Shown one piece after another: positions 26,672-34,075 of a stretch of 64,000 nt of DNA; within the stretch, counting starts at the first letter, position 1, and the number at the start of each line of letters is the position of its first letter. Origin of the DNA: Streptomyces purpureus. Lineage in GTDB: Bacteria; Actinomycetota; Actinomycetes; Streptomycetales; Streptomycetaceae. The stretch covers positions 63,392 through 127,391 of the forward strand of contig NZ_BMQQ01000017.1 of assembly GCF_014648195.1 (NCBI RefSeq), in the 5' to 3' direction. Below the pieces are notes generated by a model that ran no database searches, was not told the origin of the DNA, and saw nothing but the letters and a program-made list of their open reading frames with translations. Position numbers and translations under genes: made by a program.

Positions 26672-27566
26672 GACAGCACAGGATAGCGCTACTCCCACCA
26701 CGACGATAGCGGTCAGCGGCGGCACGATTCTCGCCGCGCTGGGTGTCGTCTGCTTCTCGCTGACCTTCCCCTCCACCGTCTGGGGCCTGGAGAGCTTCGG
26801 GCCGTGGTCGCTGGTCGCCGTACGGTCCACGCTCGCGGCGCTGATCGCCGGCGGCTTCCTGCTCGCCCTGCGGGTCCCGCTGCCGGAGCGGCGGCACTGG
26901 GCCGGGCTCGCGGTGGTCGCCGGCGGTGTGGTGGTGGGCTTCCCGCTGCTGACCACGCTGGCCCTGCAGACGTCGACCACGTCGCACGCGGCCGTGGTGG
27001 TGGGACTGCTGCCGCTGACGACCGCCGCTTTCGCCGCCGTACGCACCGGCCGGCGCCCGTCGCGGACCTTCTGGGCGGCCGCGCTTGCCGGAGCCGCCGT
27101 GGTGATCGCCTTCACCGTCCAGCAGAGCGGCGGGGCGCTGACCACCGGCGACCTCTACCTCTTCGGGGCGCTGCTGGTGTGCGCGGCCGGCTACACCGAG
27201 GGCGGCCGGCTCGCCCGGCTGATGCCGGGCTGGCAGGTGGTCGGCTGGGCGCTGGTCGGCTGTCTGCCGCTGATGGTGGCGGGTTCCGCGGTCGGCCTGG
27301 CCTACGAGCCGGTGCGCCTGACCGCGCACGGGGTGATCGGCCTGGTCTGGGTCGCGGCCGGTTCGACCTTCTTCGGGCTGTACGTCTGGTACCGCGGCAT
27401 GGCCGCGATCGGCATCCCCAAGGCGAGCCAGCTCCAGCTGGCCCAGCCGCTGCTCACCCTGGTCTGGTCGGTGACCCTGCTCGGTGAGGAGCTCTCCCCG
27501 GCGGCGCCACTGGCGGCCGCCGCCGTCCTGGTGTGCATCGCGGTCACCCAGCGGGCCCGCGGCTGA
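26670..27566 (+). CDS. EamA/DMT family exporter
   Basis: A 298-aa membrane protein with about ten helices in two EamA halves (roughly residues 18-140 and 160-295); the second half contains the family-typical FFGLYVWYRGMAAIG and KASQLQLAQPLLTLVWSVTLLGEE. The family exports amino acids, metabolites or drugs. The ATG at 26670 overlaps the divergent MocR start (26671-26669); no ribosome site is visible, and TACGCT lies 5 bases upstream, so a leaderless mRNA is likely. Regulation by the divergent MocR protein is probable. Confidence 0.92.
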   Translation: MTAQDSATPTTTIAVSGGTILAALGVVCFSLTFPSTVWGLESFGPWSLVAVRSTLAALIAGGFLLALRVPLPERRHWAGLAVVAGGVVVGFPLLTTLALQTSTTSHAAVVVGLLPLTTAAFAAVRTGRRPSRTFWAAALAGAAVVIAFTVQQSGGALTTGDLYLFGALLVCAAGYTEGGRLARLMPGWQVVGWALVGCLPLMVAGSAVGLAYEPVRLTAHGVIGLVWVAAGSTFFGLYVWYRGMAAIGIPKASQLQLAQPLLTLVWSVTLLGEELSPAAPLAAAAVLVCIAVTQRARG

Positions 27567-27580
27567 CCGTGCGCCCTGAA

Positions 27581-27594
27581 GTGACCCGGGTCAC
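27581..27594. promoter_or_regulatory. Crp-like palindrome upstream of the DUF1918 gene
   Basis: GTGACCCGGGTCAC is a perfect 14-base palindrome and fits the GTG-N6-GNCAC pattern reported for Streptomyces Crp. It lies 59 bp before the DUF1918 start. Terminator function for EamA is less likely because no long stem forms. Confidence 0.45.
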
Positions 27595-27652
27595 AATGGC
27601 GGACGTAGACTGCGAAATGTAGGAAAGGCCGGGCCCGAGGAGGTTCCTCCCG

Positions 27653-27856
27653 ATGCAAGCGAGCGTGGGCGACAAGTTGCTGGTGCACGGCCGGACCGTC
27701 GGTCAGCACGACCGTACGGCCGAGATCCTGCAGGTACTGGGCGAGAACGGCACACCGCCATATCGCGTCAAGTTCGACGACGACGGCCATGAGGCCCTGA
27801 TGTCACCGGGCCCCGACAGCGTCGTACGCCACCACAAGGAGACCGGACCAGCCTGA
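27653..27856 (+). CDS. DUF1918 domain protein
   Basis: A 67-aa protein that is one DUF1918 domain (VGDKLLVHGRTVGQHDRTAEILQVLG...PPYRVKFDDDGHEALMSPGPDSVVRH), a small beta-barrel family widespread in actinobacteria with no established function. The GAGGAGG ribosome site (27637-27643) is followed at once by CCTCC (27646-27650), so it can partly pair with its own downstream sequence and be hidden in a weak hairpin. Preceded by a Crp-like palindrome. Confidence 0.9.
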   Translation: MQASVGDKLLVHGRTVGQHDRTAEILQVLGENGTPPYRVKFDDDGHEALMSPGPDSVVRHHKETGPA

Positions 27857-27885
27857 CGGCCGGCCGCGGCTCCGACGGTCAGCGA

Positions 27886-29175
27886 TCAGCGGGGAGGACG
27901 GACCCTGGTCGGGTAGTGGTCGGCCACGACCGTGGCCATCGCCCCGATCCGGTCCGCCGCGACCTCTTTCGCGGCGAAGAAGCAGTGGCCGCGGACCTCG
28001 CCGTACGCCTCGGCGAGGGTGAGGTGGCGGGAGAGCTCGGCAGGCTCCTGCCACTTCGACGGCTGGGCGGGGTCACCCGCCTTGTACAGCGCCTCCCCGA
28101 CGTAGAGATGGACACCGGTGCCCCGCACGACCTCGTTCCACCAGGGCAGGAGCTTGGCGTAGTCCGCCGCCTTGAGGCCGATGTGCCAGTACAGCTGGGG
28201 CATGACGTAGTCGAGCCACGCCTGGCGGACCCATTTGCGGGTGTCGGCGTACAGGTCGTCGTAGGTCTGGGCGCTCGCGGTGTCGGAGCCGAGCGGGTCG
28301 GTGGAGGCGTTGCGCCAGACGCCGAAGGGGCTGATCCCGAAGGCGACGCCCGGCTTGATCTCCTTGATCCGTCCGGCCATCTCCTGGACCAGCAGGTCGA
28401 TGTTGTTCCGCCGCCAGGACGCGCGGTTCGCGAACCCCCCGCCGTGGAGGGTGTACGCCTCGTCGTCGTCGAAGGTCTGCCCGGCCACCGGATACGGGTA
28501 GAAGTAGTCGTCCCAGTGGACGGCGTCGATGTCGTAGCGGCGGACCGCGTCGAGCATGGCGTCCTGGACGAAGGCGCGGACCTCGGGCAGACCGGGGTTG
28601 TAGTAGAGCTTTCCGCCGTACGCGACCGTCCACCCCGGGTGCAGCCGGGCCGGGTGGTTCGCGGTCAGCCGGCCGGGGTCGGTGTGGTTGGCGACGCGGT
28701 AGGGGTTGAACCAGGCGTGCAGCTCAAGACCCCGGGCGTGGGCCTCCCGTACGGCGGTGCCCAGCGGGTCCCAGCCGGGATCACGGCCCTGGACGCCGGT
28801 GAGGCATTCGGCCCACGGCTCGTACGGGGACGGCCACAGGGCGTCGGCGGTCGGCCGGACCTGGAGGACGACGGCGTTGAGGCGGCGCTCGACGGCGGTG
28901 TCGAGGTGGGCGACGAGTTCGGTCTGCTGCTGGGTGGCGCTCAGTCCGGTGCGTGAGGGCCAGTCGCGGTTGAAGACCGTCGCGAGCCACATGCCGCGGA
29001 ATTCGTCCTGCGTGTCCGCCCGCCCGCCGGCCGGCCCCGCCTCACTCCGGTGCGCCGCCACCGGCGTCGCCGTGCGGGGCGCGGCGCTCGCCGCACCGCC
29101 CAGGGACAGCGCGGTGACGGCGCCCGTGGCGGCCGTCACAAAGTCGCGTCGATCAATTCTGCCGGTCTGCCGCAT
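27886..29175 (-). CDS. Secreted glycoside-hydrolase-like protein (GHL10 / DUF187, YngK type)
   Basis: A 429-aa exported protein with a twin-arginine signal (RRDFVTAATGAVTAL, RR at residues 9-10) followed by a GHL10 (beta/alpha) barrel: FRGMWLATVFNRDWPS, LNAVVLQVRPTADALWPS, LELHAWFNPYR, IDAVHWDDYFYPYP and PQLYWHIG are family hallmarks. The substrate is probably a cell-wall or extracellular glycan. ATG 29175 is chosen for GGAGGG eight bases upstream and because it places the Tat motif at the N-terminus; the frame runs open to 29328. Monocistronic. Confidence 0.9.
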   Translation of the reverse strand: MRQTGRIDRRDFVTAATGAVTALSLGGAASAAPRTATPVAAHRSEAGPAGGRADTQDEFRGMWLATVFNRDWPSRTGLSATQQQTELVAHLDTAVERRLNAVVLQVRPTADALWPSPYEPWAECLTGVQGRDPGWDPLGTAVREAHARGLELHAWFNPYRVANHTDPGRLTANHPARLHPGWTVAYGGKLYYNPGLPEVRAFVQDAMLDAVRRYDIDAVHWDDYFYPYPVAGQTFDDDEAYTLHGGGFANRASWRRNNIDLLVQEMAGRIKEIKPGVAFGISPFGVWRNASTDPLGSDTASAQTYDDLYADTRKWVRQAWLDYVMPQLYWHIGLKAADYAKLLPWWNEVVRGTGVHLYVGEALYKAGDPAQPSKWQEPAELSRHLTLAEAYGEVRGHCFFAAKEVAADRIGAMATVVADHYPTRVRPPR

Positions 29176-29331
29176 TTGCGACCCTCCGCTGGTCGGATGT
29201 GTGCTGTTTGTCCGGAAAGCATGCCCGCCCCGGGCGGCCCGCCACACGCAACGGCGGAGTAACGTCGTGGGGTCGAGGCGGGCGCCGGAATCACACGGAG
29301 ACCTGCCGCAGGGAATCAGGAAAGGCACGAG

Positions 29332-30204
29332 GTGACGGACTCAATGGCCGACATTGCACGCGTCGGAGTGGTGGGCTGTGGCCAGATGGGCGCGGGCATC
29401 GCGGAGGTGTGCGCTCGCAGCGGCCTGGAGGTGAAGGTCGCCGAGACCACCGGCGAAGCGCTGGAGATCGGCCGTACCCGGCTGCAGAACTCCCTGTCCA
29501 AGGCCGCCCAGCGCGGCAAGATCACCGAGGAGGAGCGCGACGCGACCCTCGCGCGGCTCAGCTTCACCACCGACCTCGGGGAATTCGCCGACCGCGACCT
29601 CGTCATCGAGGCCGTCGTGGAGAACGAGCAGGTCAAGACCGAGATCTTCCAGATCCTCGACCAGGTCGTGACCCGCCCGGACGCGATCCTCGCCTCCAAC
29701 ACCTCCTCCATCCCGCTGGTGAAGCTGGCCGTCGCCACCTCGCGGCCCGACCAGGTCATCGGCATCCACTTCTTCAACCCGGCGCCGGTGCAGCAGCTCG
29801 TCGAGCTGATCCCCGCGCTCACCACCTCCGAGGGCACGATCAGCCGTGCCCAGGTGATGGTCGAGAAGATCCTCGGCAAGCACGCGATCCGTGCCCAGGA
29901 CCGCTCGGGCTTCGTGGTGAACGCGCTGCTCATCCCGTACCTCCTCTCCGCGATCCGGATGTTCGAGTCCGGCATCGCAAGCCGTGAGGACATCGACAAC
30001 GGCATGGAGATGGGCTGCGCCCACCCGATGGGCCCGCTGAAGCTCTCCGACCTGATCGGCCTGGACACGGTCGCCTCGGTGGCGGACTCCATGTACGCCG
30101 AGTTCAAGGAGCCGCTGTACGCCGCTCCCCCGCTGCTCCAGCGGATGGTGGACGCCGGACGCCTCGGCCGTAAGACCGGCTCGGGCTTCTACCCGTACAG
30201 CTGA
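29332..30204 (+). CDS. 3-hydroxyacyl-CoA (3-hydroxybutyryl-CoA) dehydrogenase
   Basis: A 290-aa NAD(P)-dependent dehydrogenase of the Hbd/PaaH/FadB2 family. N-terminal Rossmann motif GVVGCGQMGAGIAEV, the substrate segment ASNTSSIPL, catalytic His/Glu region GIHFFNPAPVQQLVEL and C-terminal domain GCAHPMGPLKLSDLIGLDT are intact. It interconverts 3-hydroxyacyl-CoA and 3-oxoacyl-CoA in fatty-acid or polyhydroxybutyrate metabolism. Starts GTG 29332. Its last 16 bp overlap the convergent NUDIX gene. Confidence 0.94.
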   Translation: MTDSMADIARVGVVGCGQMGAGIAEVCARSGLEVKVAETTGEALEIGRTRLQNSLSKAAQRGKITEEERDATLARLSFTTDLGEFADRDLVIEAVVENEQVKTEIFQILDQVVTRPDAILASNTSSIPLVKLAVATSRPDQVIGIHFFNPAPVQQLVELIPALTTSEGTISRAQVMVEKILGKHAIRAQDRSGFVVNALLIPYLLSAIRMFESGIASREDIDNGMEMGCAHPMGPLKLSDLIGLDTVASVADSMYAEFKEPLYAAPPLLQRMVDAGRLGRKTGSGFYPYS

Positions 30205-30719
30205 GTCCACAGCAGCAGGAGACCGGCCGCCATGGCGGCGGCCGGTATCTCGCCGCGCGCGATCATGTCGGGGACGAGTTTGAGCGGCACCCACTCGCGG
30301 CGGGAGGACTCGAAGTCGTCCTCGGGATGGCCGGTGTAGGTGGCCCGGTCCGACCAGTAGAGGTGGTGGCGGGCGTCGGAGAGGCCGTTGGACGGCTCCA
30401 CCGTGAGCAGATGGCGCAGCGGGCCGGGGCGCCAGCCGGTCTCCTCCTCCATCTCCCGCGCCGCGGCGGTGGCGATGTCCTCGCCGTCCTCGACGACCCC
30501 GGCGGGAAGCTCCCAGCCCCAGCTGTCGGTGATGAAGCGGTGCCGCCAGAGCAGCAGGACCTCGCCCGCCGCGTTGACGGCGGTGGCCACGGCGACCGGC
30601 CGCAGCCGGATGAGGAAGTGGTCGAGGTGCCGGCCGTCGGGGAGTTCGACATCGGCGAGGTTCACCCGGAACCAGCGATTCCTGTACACAGTCTGTTCGC
30701 TCAGGTTCGTCCACTGCAC
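30189..30719 (-). CDS. NUDIX hydrolase
   Basis: A 176-aa ADP-ribose-pyrophosphatase-like NUDIX protein. The NUDIX box (G-x5-E-x7-R-E-x2-E-E-x-G) is complete in GVVEDGEDIATAAAREMEEE-TGW, about residues 73-95. GTG 30719 (VQWTNLSEQTVY) is chosen because GGAAGG lies upstream; the extension to 30755 is weak. It likely hydrolyses a nucleoside diphosphate linked to another moiety. Convergent overlap of 16 bp with the dehydrogenase gene. Confidence 0.9.
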   Translation of the reverse strand: MQWTNLSEQTVYRNRWFRVNLADVELPDGRHLDHFLIRLRPVAVATAVNAAGEVLLLWRHRFITDSWGWELPAGVVEDGEDIATAAAREMEEETGWRPGPLRHLLTVEPSNGLSDARHHLYWSDRATYTGHPEDDFESSRREWVPLKLVPDMIARGEIPAAAMAAGLLLLWTQLYG

Positions 30720-30785
30720 GGTTGTGCCACCTTCCGCTTGTGTAGGTGGCAGCATCGGAGCAGCTCGGTGCGGACAGCGGAACGC

Positions 30786-32126
30786 TCACAAGGGAACGCG
30801 CAGGGCTCCGTCGATGAGTTCGGCCGCTTCTCGCGCATCGGCGCAGCCGCTGGCGACCAGATGCTCCCGTACCTCGCGCAGCCGGTCCCGTAGCCGCTGC
30901 GACTCCATTCCCCGTACCCGGTCCGCCATTTCGGCGGCCGTGCGGGCGGCTTCGTCCGGTTCCCCCTGGCGCAGCTGGATCCGGCTGAGAATGGCGAGCC
31001 GGTGGACCCGGCCGCGGTCGTGGGCCGGTGTGCCGACGGCGGCGACCGCGTGTTCGCGGGCCGCCGGAAGGTCGCCCAGGCTCAGGAGCGCCTCGGCGAC
31101 TTGTACGTTCACCAGACCGGGCTGGACATAGCCGGTCTCGTCGGGTTCATGGCATGGCCTGATCCGTTCGGCCTCCTGTTCCGCCCGGCGGATGCAGCGC
31201 AGCGCGCTGCCGCCGTCGCCGAGGTGGGCGTACGCCTTGGCCTGCATCGCGTACAGATCGGCGGCGAGCGCGGGGGTGATCTCCCGCCCGGCGGTACGCA
31301 GCGCGGCCTCCGCGAACGCCACGCCCTGGCGGAACTCCCCCATGAACAGGGACTGGTTGACCAGCAGCGCGATCACATAGGCCCCCAGGCCCCGGTCGCC
31401 GCTGGCCTTCGCCAGGCGAAGCGCCTGGTGGAAGTAGCGCTGAGCCAGGCCGTGCGCGTCGGAGTCGTACGCGCAGATGCCCGCCACCGACACCAGTCCG
31501 CCGGTGGCGCGGTGCAGCCGGCGGCCGAGGCTGTCGTCGTAACGGCCGCGGAGCAGCGGCGCCGCCTCGGCGTTGAGGAATCCGACGATCCGGGCGCGGG
31601 TGGCGATCCCGCCGGCCCGGCGGTACATCAGCTCGTAGTGGGCGCGGGCGGCCCGGAGCATGGTGATGTCGGCGTGCTGGACGCGTGTCTGGCCGTCGCG
31701 GGAGACATCGGCGTCCTCGGGAGGGTTCTCCCACTCCCAGACGGGCATCACTGCGGGCGTGCCGGTCACGGCGGGGGCGCCGAGGATGTGCGGGCGCTGC
31801 TGTTCGTCGGAGCGCCACAGGGCGGTGGCCCGTTCGACGAAGCCGCGCAGCGGGGTGCCGTGCGGCTCCGCGGCGCCGCCGGGGACGCCGAGGCCGATGT
31901 CGTCGAGGGTGACGGGCCGGTGGAGCCGAATGGAGAGCACTTCGCAGATCAGGTCGGGGACCTGGCCGCGGGGGCGCTGTCCTTTGAGCCAGCGGCCGAC
32001 GGCGGTGTGTTCGTAGCGCAGGCTGAGGCCTCGGACCCGGCCCCGCTGGTTGACGTGCGCGGCGAGGCCGGCGTGGGAGATGCCCGCTTCGTCGAGCAGG
32101 GCGTCGAGCAGGGTGTTGGGCTGCAT
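30786..32126 (-). CDS. TPR-containing transcriptional regulator (NsdA-like)
   Basis: A 446-aa protein with an N-terminal DNA-binding-like segment (LLDALLDEAGISHAGLAAHVNQRG, YEHTAVGRWLKGQRP, residues 5-52) and a long alpha-helical C-terminal half with tetratricopeptide-like repeats (e.g. GLAQRYFHQALRLAKASGDRGL, DLYAMQAKAYAHLGDGGSAL). This architecture is common in Streptomyces developmental and antibiotic regulators such as NsdA. The ligand and targets are unknown. It is separate from the downstream NUDIX gene (66 bp). Confidence 0.8.
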   Translation of the reverse strand: MQPNTLLDALLDEAGISHAGLAAHVNQRGRVRGLSLRYEHTAVGRWLKGQRPRGQVPDLICEVLSIRLHRPVTLDDIGLGVPGGAAEPHGTPLRGFVERATALWRSDEQQRPHILGAPAVTGTPAVMPVWEWENPPEDADVSRDGQTRVQHADITMLRAARAHYELMYRRAGGIATRARIVGFLNAEAAPLLRGRYDDSLGRRLHRATGGLVSVAGICAYDSDAHGLAQRYFHQALRLAKASGDRGLGAYVIALLVNQSLFMGEFRQGVAFAEAALRTAGREITPALAADLYAMQAKAYAHLGDGGSALRCIRRAEQEAERIRPCHEPDETGYVQPGLVNVQVAEALLSLGDLPAAREHAVAAVGTPAHDRGRVHRLAILSRIQLRQGEPDEAARTAAEMADRVRGMESQRLRDRLREVREHLVASGCADAREAAELIDGALRVPL

Positions 32127-32435
32127 GGTGGCCCCTTCGATGCCTCGGTGCCGTCAGGGTAGTGGAGGAGGGTGCGTACGGACCCCGGCGTGTGCGGGCC
32201 GGCCCCGGTGTGCGCGGGCGCGGTTCGCACGGGGTGTGAACGCAGTGCCCGTGACCGTGCCCCGTGTGCTCTCCCGCCGGGCGCCGAGCGCCGGTTGACT
32301 GAACTGCCTCGAAAGGAGGCGGCCGGGCCGTCGGCTCCCCCTCGAACAGTGCGACGGCCCGCTCCGTGCCGTCCGTCCTGCTGGTCTGCCCGACACTCCG
32401 CGGCAGGACGGACGGCCCCGACCGCTGAAGCCGGC
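32127..32435. other. Intergenic region between PP2C phosphatase and TPR regulator
   Basis: 309 bp without a credible gene. It contains the promoter of the TPR regulator near its right-hand start and the PP2C terminator at 32368-32416. The rest shows G/C-rich short repeats such as GTGTGCGGGCC and GTGTGCGCGGG but no ORF with family similarity. Confidence 0.5.
32368..32416 (-). terminator. Terminator after the PP2C phosphatase gene
   Basis: GCCGTCCGTCCTGC (32368-32381) pairs perfectly with 32403-32416 across a 21-base loop, 19 bp past the phosphatase stop. Confidence 0.8.
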
Positions 32436-33485
32436 CTAGCTCCGCGAGGGTGCCGTCCGGGCGCGGCAGGGACCGGTTTCGGGGAGCTGTGCGGGCACCC
32501 GCGAGCGGTCGTTGCGTACGGCGAGCAGGGCGACGTCGTCGGTGACCCGTCCGCCGGTGTGCCGCAGCAGCGCGGCGTGGACGCGGTGGACGACTGCGGT
32601 GGGCGACACGGGCGTACCGGCCGCGGCTTCGCCGAGGACCGTGGCGAGCGGGAAGAACCGGCCGCGGGGGTCGCGGGCGTCCTCGGCGCCGTCGGTGTGC
32701 AGGAACAACGCCTCGCCTGGCAACAGCCGTGGGCAGCGGTGCGGGTGCAGCTCGGCGGGGAGCGGAAGGACACCGAGCGGGGGCAGCGTGTCACCGGCTT
32801 GGACCGGGTGTGCGCCGCGGTGGAGCCGGTACGGCCAGGGGTGGCCGCAGTTGAGGGCGAGGACGTCGCCCTCGGGGCGGATCTCCAGAAGCAGGACGGT
32901 GACGAACTCCTCGGCCGCCGGGTGCTCGGGCGCGCGGGCGCCGGAGGCGGGGTGCTCGTCCCGGGCGCGCTCCCGCAGGTGCCGATGGTGGGCCCGGTCC
33001 ATGCGCCGCAGCACACCGGCGAGTTCGGTTTCGTCGTGGACGGCCTCGCGGAAGCTGCCGAGGAGTGCGGCGACGGCCCCGATCGCGGCGAGGCCGTGGC
33101 CTCGGACGTCACCGATGACGACCCGGACGCCGTGCGGGGTGGCGACCGCGTCGTAGAGGTCCCCGCCGATCTCGGAGGCGCGGGAGGCGGAGAGCTGGGT
33201 GGCGGCGAGAGTGAGCCCGTCCAGTCGCGGGGGCGGCGGGCGGAGCAGGACGCGCTGCGTGGCCCGGGCGACCTCGCGGACCTGGCGCAGCTCGCGGGCG
33301 AGGCCGCGGCGGATGCCGAGAACGAGTCCCGTGCCGACGGTGAAGAAGACGGCGCTGGTGGCGATGCGGGTGGCGAGCCCCTCCTGCTGGGCGAGGGGAC
33401 AGGCGAGCTTCCACGTGACGGCGGCCGCGCCCCAGAGGGTGGGAAGGGCCAGCGGGCCCAGTCGGCGCCAGCTGCTTCGGATCAT
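32436..33485 (-). CDS. Membrane-anchored SpoIIE-type PP2C protein phosphatase
   Basis: A 349-aa protein with two N-terminal hydrophobic segments (about residues 10-28 and 42-62), then a linker and a PPM/SpoIIE phosphatase domain. Metal-binding motifs are SEIGGDLYDA, IGDVRGHG, LHTDGAED and TDDVALLAV. Such proteins usually dephosphorylate anti-anti-sigma factors in partner-switching pathways. ATG 33485 is selected because the upstream open frame to 33953 runs through the repeat region and lacks typical composition. No anti-sigma or anti-anti-sigma gene is adjacent. Confidence 0.88.
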   Translation of the reverse strand: MIRSSWRRLGPLALPTLWGAAAVTWKLACPLAQQEGLATRIATSAVFFTVGTGLVLGIRRGLARELRQVREVARATQRVLLRPPPPRLDGLTLAATQLSASRASEIGGDLYDAVATPHGVRVVIGDVRGHGLAAIGAVAALLGSFREAVHDETELAGVLRRMDRAHHRHLRERARDEHPASGARAPEHPAAEEFVTVLLLEIRPEGDVLALNCGHPWPYRLHRGAHPVQAGDTLPPLGVLPLPAELHPHRCPRLLPGEALFLHTDGAEDARDPRGRFFPLATVLGEAAAGTPVSPTAVVHRVHAALLRHTGGRVTDDVALLAVRNDRSRVPAQLPETGPCRARTAPSRS

Positions 33486-34022
33486 TCCGGTGGCCCCCCT
33501 CCAGGCCCTGGGTTCACAGGGCCGCCTCTGTGGCCGGGTCGATTCTGTCGATCGTCCGGGACGGGGCGGAAGGTGCGCCAGAGATCTCACCCGAATGAGT
33601 GAGATGGGCGAGCGTGACAGGAAAGGGGCCGCCACGGGTGGTCGGGGGTGCCCTTTCGGGCCGTACGGGCGGGTCGGGCGCCGCGGAGTAGGACGCTGGT
33701 GCGCCTGGGCGGGAGGGGGCGCCCCGGGGAAGTCCCGGGGGTGCCCCTTGGGGCCGTAGCCCGGAGTTCGGCCCCGGTGCGCCCGCGCCGGCGGGCACGG
33801 AAAGGGCCACCCCGGCACGCACCGGAAGGGCTGCTTCGGGCACGACGGTACGTCGCGGAAGGGCCGCCTCGGATCGTACGAGCCGTCGGACGCCACGCAG
33901 GACGGCCGGGTACGCCCGCACCGGCGGGCACGGAAGGGGGCGACCCGTCGCACTCCCCCAGACAGGCCGACTCCGGCCTACGAGCCGTCCAGCGCCCGGA
34001 GTTCGGCGGCGGCGGGCGCGGA
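33486..34022. repeat. Repeat-rich non-coding region with degenerate terminator-like units
   Basis: The stretch holds about six copies of a unit starting GGAARGGGCYRCC, near 33621, 33798, 33819, 33857, 33930 and 34020. The last is the left arm of the pheT terminator. 33714-33750 can form a hairpin closely resembling that terminator. CCCGGAGTTCGGC recurs near 33762 and 33995. The many open frames here are low-complexity Pro/Arg/Gly sequence and I do not call them genes. The PP2C promoter must be near the left end. Confidence 0.6.
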
Positions 34023-34058
34023 AAGGGGCCACCCCGGGCAGTCCCGGAGTGGCCCCTT
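34023..34058 (-). terminator. Terminator after pheT
   Basis: AAGGGGCCAC (34023-34032) pairs with 34049-34058; the inner CCGGG/CCCGG extends the stem to about 15 bp with loop CAGT. It begins 17 bp past the pheT stop. Confidence 0.85.
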
Positions 34059-34075
34059 CACCGTCCTGCGGCCCG

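Noticed and set aside
33512..34032. Minus-strand open frames (up to 172 codons) in the repeat region
   Set aside because: They are built from repeated Arg/Pro/Gly/Ala units, lack ribosome sites and change frame at repeat boundaries.
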